Below, one piece after another: positions 20,260-24,450 of a stretch of 24,450 bases of DNA. A program made the position numbers and the translations under genes. Where the stretch lies: IMG/VR virus record IMGVR_UViG_3300030098_004108, positions 1 through 24,450 of that record. The stretch is one strand, 5' to 3'. The stretch is from a virus. The notes below the pieces were generated by a model. The model did no database searches. It saw nothing but the letters and a program-made list of their open reading frames with translations, and was not told the origin of the DNA. Each line of letters starts with the position of its first letter. Position 1 is the first letter of the stretch.

Positions 20260-21552
20260 CTAACTTGTTTTATCCCATTTAAAGACTAATGTAACATTAG
20301 TGTCATTAGATGCTGATGGTGTTAAAATACTAATAGCATATATTTTACCCTTATCTAGCTTATTATCCCCTGATGTAAATCCTGTAGTTGTATCTGTTTC
20401 AAGAGCTGTATCATCTGCAATATCAATAGTTTGGTCAATCCTCATAACAGAAGATGTAGGAACTTCTGTCCCATCATCTGATTCATACATTCCTAATCTA
20501 TAACTCCCATCCTGAGCAACCTCAGACCTGAATATTATTTTTAATAATTGACCATTGTATGGAGCAACAAATCCCACATATTCATTAGAATAAGTTAAAG
20601 ATGTCCTCTCTACTAAAGTTCCATTTAATGGGATATATACATTTGTAGATGTTGAATAATAACTACTATATTTAACATCATAAAAATATTTTATCCCAAT
20701 TTTAATATCAACTGAGGCATGGACTCCCTTGTCAGCATTATCTGATAAAACAATAGAATAATCATTCCCTATTGTATAATTAGACCCAAACTCGCATGAG
20801 TAAGGACTTGACTCAACAGTCTTAGCTATATGCTTTAAAAATACACCATTTTTATATAAATCTATGTCAACAGAACCAACCCCAACAGATGTCCATGATA
20901 TGGTTTTAGTTTCACCTTCAAAATCTATAATATCATCTTCAGCAGGACTTGTTATTGTAATAGATTTAACATCACTCAATCTAATATTATTAGCAGATTC
21001 TGAGTATAATGTTGCATCATCTGAGTCTGATACTCTAATCTTATAATCTGAACCTGTAGCTAAAGAATTATCTACCTGCCATAGGTATTTAGTCCCTTTA
21101 AAATCTTGAATTAATGGAGGGAATTGTGCAACTCCTCCCTTATATAATGTAATGTCAACTAATTTCACAGATTCAGTTTTAGTAAAACTCACGTCATAGC
21201 TTGTTTTCCTTGAGACCTCAACTCCTGACTCAGTAGGACTTAATAATGTAATTTCTCTTTCCTGAATTGTGAATTTATTAGATGTCCCAAATAATGAAGG
21301 AGATACATAGTTCCTCACCTGTATTTGATAGCTACTACCTACAGCTAGTCCTGATGTATCCCAATCATAACTCCCATCATTAGTAGTTGAGGCAACTATC
21401 TGAGTCCAACTTGCACCTCCATTAGTTGAATAATGGATAGATACATTAGCTATATCAGATGAGCCTTTCCATTTAATTTCCTGAGAGTTAATTTTATCCC
21501 ATACCTCTCCACCTACAGGGGATAACATTTCTATATAATTAGAGTAAGCCAT
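20260..21552 (-). CDS. tail protein with three Kre9/KNH-like beta-sandwich repeats
   Basis: A 430-residue protein with three tandem domains of about 90 residues (about 6-97, 100-190 and 197-286). Each follows the Kre9/KNH (Ser-Thr-rich GPI-anchored family) pattern: a start like LSPVGGEVW or ITSPAEDDI, an SxxxI(K/S)W strand, a VxIxLYKxG or VSIHYSTNGG strand, a (Y)xW(x) strand, and an ending like SSYQIQVRN, SDYKIRVSDSDDA or NDYSIVLSDNADK. Such Ig-like modules are found in surface and adhesion proteins. A C-terminal domain of about 140 residues of a different kind follows. In a phage tail this suggests a spacer or receptor-binding part of a tail fibre. The ATG overlaps the upstream stop (TAATG). 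Confidence 0.75.
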   Translation of the reverse strand: MAYSNYIEMLSPVGGEVWDKINSQEIKWKGSSDIANVSIHYSTNGGASWTQIVASTTNDGSYDWDTSGLAVGSSYQIQVRNYVSPSLFGTSNKFTIQEREITLLSPTESGVEVSRKTSYDVSFTKTESVKLVDITLYKGGVAQFPPLIQDFKGTKYLWQVDNSLATGSDYKIRVSDSDDATLYSESANNIRLSDVKSITITSPAEDDIIDFEGETKTISWTSVGVGSVDIDLYKNGVFLKHIAKTVESSPYSCEFGSNYTIGNDYSIVLSDNADKGVHASVDIKIGIKYFYDVKYSSYYSTSTNVYIPLNGTLVERTSLTYSNEYVGFVAPYNGQLLKIIFRSEVAQDGSYRLGMYESDDGTEVPTSSVMRIDQTIDIADDTALETDTTTGFTSGDNKLDKGKIYAISILTPSASNDTNVTLVFKWDKTS

Positions 21553-23951
21553 TAATTGTTTTTAGTAATATTTATTAATTTAATCTTCATTTTCCCTAAT
21601 TGTTTACTGACCTGAACTACTATCCAATTTTTAAAATTTAAATTGTCAGAAAATGCTTTAGTATATTCAGAGGAATCAAAGTCCACCATGTCTCCACATT
21701 GTAAATTATAAAATTTAGGATTTACGATAGTCATATCTAAAATCTCTCTAGGTCTGTCAGTTATAGAGGCATAATAGTTTAAAAATCCCACATTCCTATT
21801 CCCTATATCTGCTATATCTCCATCAGATTCTATAAAAAGTCCTAATCCTAATTTACCTGTAAATCCATCATATTCAGCAGTTGGGATAGATTGATTAAGA
21901 GTGTCTAGTTTTACATTTTTAACATTTTCTTTAGTTAATCCATATCCAAAAGCACTCCTCTGCTCCGTATTTGCTTCTATTTTTTCTAAATATTCATTAT
22001 TTTTTGCAGGATGCCTAAAATATTCAACAATCCATTTAGTGATAATATTATCTGTAAGAGTAATATTAAAATCAGAATAATCAGCATCTGATAATGTTGC
22101 TGATATATCATCTTCATCATAACTATTTTTTATAAATATATATTTAGGAGTATTATTCTCATAGGTAAATATAAAGCCTCCCTCATATTGATACTGCTCT
22201 AACTTTTCCTTTAAAGATACAGGCTCATTTATCCAATCCCTTATATGCCAAAGTGTTCTATTAGTATGTAAATTATCAAAATTTGGAGGGTCTGATGTCC
22301 CTATATCAGTAAATCTATAAAGTAATTCTCTATGTGCTTGTGGGATATTATAAATTGCATCTCCTTCTGAGCCTGTGTAAGTTTTATTCATACCATCAAC
22401 TCCACTATATAAAAATTCAGGAGGTTGCTCTGTATAAGTAACAGGCATTCCATCACCTGTATTCTCCCATGATAATCCATACTCATACAAAGCATATATA
22501 TCATAAATTTTAATCTTTGCTGTTGTAGTTCCATTATCAGCAACTCTAACTCTAACTATAAACTCTATATCAGTAGCACCTATAAAAGTGTTAAATCCAC
22601 TAAATCCAATCCCACCATCTAAATCAGTTGAGCCATCAGGGATAGTTAGCGTAACATCATAGCCACCTCCTGCAAAATTAAAATAAACATAAGAATTAGT
22701 ATCCCCATTATTAGAGCAATCAAATATTTGATATTTAAAAACAATTCTAACTTTCCAATCACTAATAGTCCCATCCTGAATCATTACAGGAGTGCCATCA
22801 GGACTATTAAATTTTAATTGCCATTTAGAATAATGGTTTTCAGACACTATAGTAGCAGTTTCTGAAAAAGTTGCTAAGGCAAAAGTTGAATTGTCTCCAT
22901 CAATAGCATTACTTAAAGGATTATCACCATCAAAATCAAAATTATTATCATCATCTGTATGAGTTCTAACAACTGACTCAGGTCTAATTGCAAAGCCTCG
23001 CCTGATTCCTCTTGTAGTTAAAAATGCTTTAGCTCCATCATGGTCTGATGTTTCAGTATCATGCCACTCATTCCCTGCCTGAGCAGTTGAAACACCTGAA
23101 CTCCTTGACAGATTAGATAAAGGCATAAAAACATCATTAGAATTATCATAATATTCTAAAGGGATTTGCATAGTGTTATCTCCTGAGTCCGTAAAGTCAT
23201 AAGCCTGTTCCCCTATTAAATATGCTACTCTATTATAGCTGTGAATATTTCCATAGGCTTCAACAGAATAATCTGATGATGGTAATACTTGACTATATGG
23301 GACAGGTCTTAATTTTTTATTATCCATTTCCTTGATAAATGTTGCTGTTATAGGTAAAAAATTCTCATATTCAGGTTTAAAATATGAGTTATCACTTGAT
23401 TTAAATTGACCAAAAGACAGAGGGACATAATTTTTCCCTGATGTAGTTTTTTTAGCACCTACCTCAATTCCATCCCATATATTTTTAGATGTAGCATTTA
23501 AAGTAATAGAATTTATATTATGAGATATAGATTTAATAGTTCCTGTAAATAACAATAAACAATCAGATAAAGCACTCATATTATTAAGCTGAGAATATAC
23601 TAAAATTTTTCTACCAAAATAATGGTTATTACTATCATCAGCATCTAAAGAATATAAAATATCAGATAATTGTTTATCAGTAACAGAACCACTCTCTCTA
23701 TATTTATAATTTATCATTTGGATAGATATATTAGATGTTTTAGCCTTAGATTCAAAAATATCTATTGAGTTCCTGATTGATGGAGTATTACTAACAACCC
23801 CTTTATATTTAACACCATCTATAGTAGTGTCAAACATAGATACAGCAGTAAAATTAGTTTCATCTCCATAATATAAATGAAATATCCAATTTTCATTAAT
23901 ATTTTTTAAGTCTAATGCTTTTTCATAATTAGCAGGTAAGGTTAAAGCCAT
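21552..23951 (-). CDS. large tail hub / baseplate-type protein, 799 aa
   Basis: A 799-residue soluble protein directly after the tape measure gene. The N-terminal quarter (NISIQMINYKYRESGSVTDK, ILVYSQLNNMSALSDCLLLF, TGTIKSISHNINSITLNATS) has the repeated strand pattern of siphophage hub proteins around the tail tip. The middle (about 300-500) carries a beta-sandwich insertion with jelly-roll-like strands, which may bind carbohydrate. The end (about 660-799) has TPTAEYDGFTGKLGLG-like strands and a final MVDFDSSEYTKAF segment like hub or fibre-attachment domains. The exact family is not recognised. The ATG overlaps the tape measure stop (TAATG). Confidence 0.65.
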   Translation of the reverse strand: MALTLPANYEKALDLKNINENWIFHLYYGDETNFTAVSMFDTTIDGVKYKGVVSNTPSIRNSIDIFESKAKTSNISIQMINYKYRESGSVTDKQLSDILYSLDADDSNNHYFGRKILVYSQLNNMSALSDCLLLFTGTIKSISHNINSITLNATSKNIWDGIEVGAKKTTSGKNYVPLSFGQFKSSDNSYFKPEYENFLPITATFIKEMDNKKLRPVPYSQVLPSSDYSVEAYGNIHSYNRVAYLIGEQAYDFTDSGDNTMQIPLEYYDNSNDVFMPLSNLSRSSGVSTAQAGNEWHDTETSDHDGAKAFLTTRGIRRGFAIRPESVVRTHTDDDNNFDFDGDNPLSNAIDGDNSTFALATFSETATIVSENHYSKWQLKFNSPDGTPVMIQDGTISDWKVRIVFKYQIFDCSNNGDTNSYVYFNFAGGGYDVTLTIPDGSTDLDGGIGFSGFNTFIGATDIEFIVRVRVADNGTTTAKIKIYDIYALYEYGLSWENTGDGMPVTYTEQPPEFLYSGVDGMNKTYTGSEGDAIYNIPQAHRELLYRFTDIGTSDPPNFDNLHTNRTLWHIRDWINEPVSLKEKLEQYQYEGGFIFTYENNTPKYIFIKNSYDEDDISATLSDADYSDFNITLTDNIITKWIVEYFRHPAKNNEYLEKIEANTEQRSAFGYGLTKENVKNVKLDTLNQSIPTAEYDGFTGKLGLGLFIESDGDIADIGNRNVGFLNYYASITDRPREILDMTIVNPKFYNLQCGDMVDFDSSEYTKAFSDNLNFKNWIVVQVSKQLGKMKIKLINITKNN

Positions 23952-24450
23952 TAAGCGAGTCCCAATCTTCTAGCATTATTAATCTCAGGAATTACTACAT
24001 CCCTTATAAAATCAGCATTAGTTACAGGAGCATTAAAATGTAGATTAATTCCACCTTCTGCTGTCCCCCCTCCACCTAATGGAGTGATATTAACTGATTC
24101 TGCACCATTCTCACCTGCTATAATCATAGTAGGCTCAGTTACCACCTCATTCATTCCCTGCTCAGCAAATTTCACACTCTTTAATCCTGCCTTTAACCCT
24201 TCCAAAGCTATTATCCCTGCTATAGCTGACCCTATCCCCATAGGGGTAAATGTTAAAGTCATAGCCTTTGATACAACTTTACTAGCCATTAAAACACCCT
24301 GAAATGAATCTAAAATCCCAATTAAAAAATCTCTAAATTTATCTCCACCTGTTTTAGATGGGTCAAATAAAGTAGATAAAGAGCTTTTTAATAAATTAGC
24401 TGAGTTGAAAGTCTGCTCTAATTTCTCAGTAACTACATCATTACTTTCTT
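23951..24450 (-). CDS. tape measure protein, C-terminal end (5' end beyond window)
   Basis: The open frame enters from the right edge with no stop for 166 codons, so the ATG at 24289 is internal and not the start. The visible part has an amphipathic helix, a hydrophobic Ala/Gly segment (GIGSAIAGIIALEGLKAGLK), and an ending typical of tape measure proteins: NEVVTEPTMIIAGENGAES, then ITPLGGGGTAEGGINLHFN and FIRDVVIPEINNARRLGLA. This protein sets tail length and acts in DNA ejection. Its full length is unknown here. Confidence 0.85.
   Translation of the reverse strand, partial: ESNDVVTEKLEQTFNSANLLKSSLSTLFDPSKTGGDKFRDFLIGILDSFQGVLMASKVVSKAMTLTFTPMGIGSAIAGIIALEGLKAGLKSVKFAEQGMNEVVTEPTMIIAGENGAESVNITPLGGGGTAEGGINLHFNAPVTNADFIRDVVIPEINNARRLGLA

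Noticed and set aside
1-24450. Code-4 host (Mycoplasma or Spiroplasma), which would fit low GC and CpG loss
   Set aside because: TGA serves as the stop of many well-supported genes, often in ATGA overlaps, and Trp is coded by TGG.

Overview
This window is a tightly packed, low-GC (about one third G+C by eye) tailed-phage genome segment. It holds a siphovirus-like double-stranded DNA phage, and every credible gene lies on the minus strand, so transcription runs from high to low coordinates. TAA, TAG and TGA all act as stops, which argues against a code-4 host such as Mycoplasma. Shine-Dalgarno sites (AGGAG, GGAGG, AAGGAG) are clear, so the host is most likely a low-GC bacterium. Its identity cannot be read from the sequence. 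No tRNA, rRNA, CRISPR array, insertion sequence, integrase or lysogeny repressor was seen.

Layout in the direction of transcription. (1) 24450-19244: tail module, with the C-terminal end of the tape measure protein, a large tail hub or baseplate-type protein, a protein with three Kre9/KNH-like beta-sandwich repeats, and a further tail structural protein, closed by a hairpin. (2) 19243-18949: the longest non-coding gap, with a candidate sigma70-type promoter and a 10-bp-stem inverted repeat. (3) 18948-14115: early region of many small coupled genes, including two Cys-rich proteins, several tiny membrane proteins, an ERF recombinase, an SSB-like protein ending in EEIPF, a DnaD/O-type replication initiator with four 11-bp iteron-like repeats inside its gene, zinc-binding proteins, a Holliday-junction-resolvase-like nuclease and a sigma-region-4-like regulator. 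(4) 14114-13900: gap with operator-like repeats. (5) 13899-6921: ParB-fused DNA methyltransferase, small and large terminase, portal, MuF-like head protein, neck-type protein, scaffold and major capsid protein. (6) 6859-2435: LamG/FnIII-type fibre protein and a lysis cassette (GH24 lysozyme, tiny holin-like protein, metallophosphoesterase, several small membrane proteins). (7) 2442-1: head-tail adaptor, probable tail terminator, and tail tube cut by the left edge.

The left edge stops in the tail tube and the right edge starts in the tape measure. The pieces missing between them (end of tube, tail chaperones, start of tape measure) are exactly what would join the two ends. The window is therefore probably most of a circularly permuted genome only a few kilobases longer than the window; this is inference.

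The most striking signal is compositional. I count only 26 CpG dinucleotides in 24,450 bases, where base composition predicts roughly 600. I found no GATC, GTAC or GGCC at all, while other four-base palindromes (AGCT, CATG, CTAG, TGCA) are common. The remaining CpGs are not random: three sit exactly 10 bases apart at the start of the small terminase gene, and over half lie in the right-hand quarter. Other leads are an iteron-type origin inside the initiator gene and a series of very short coupled genes, several with TTG starts, that a standard length cutoff misses.
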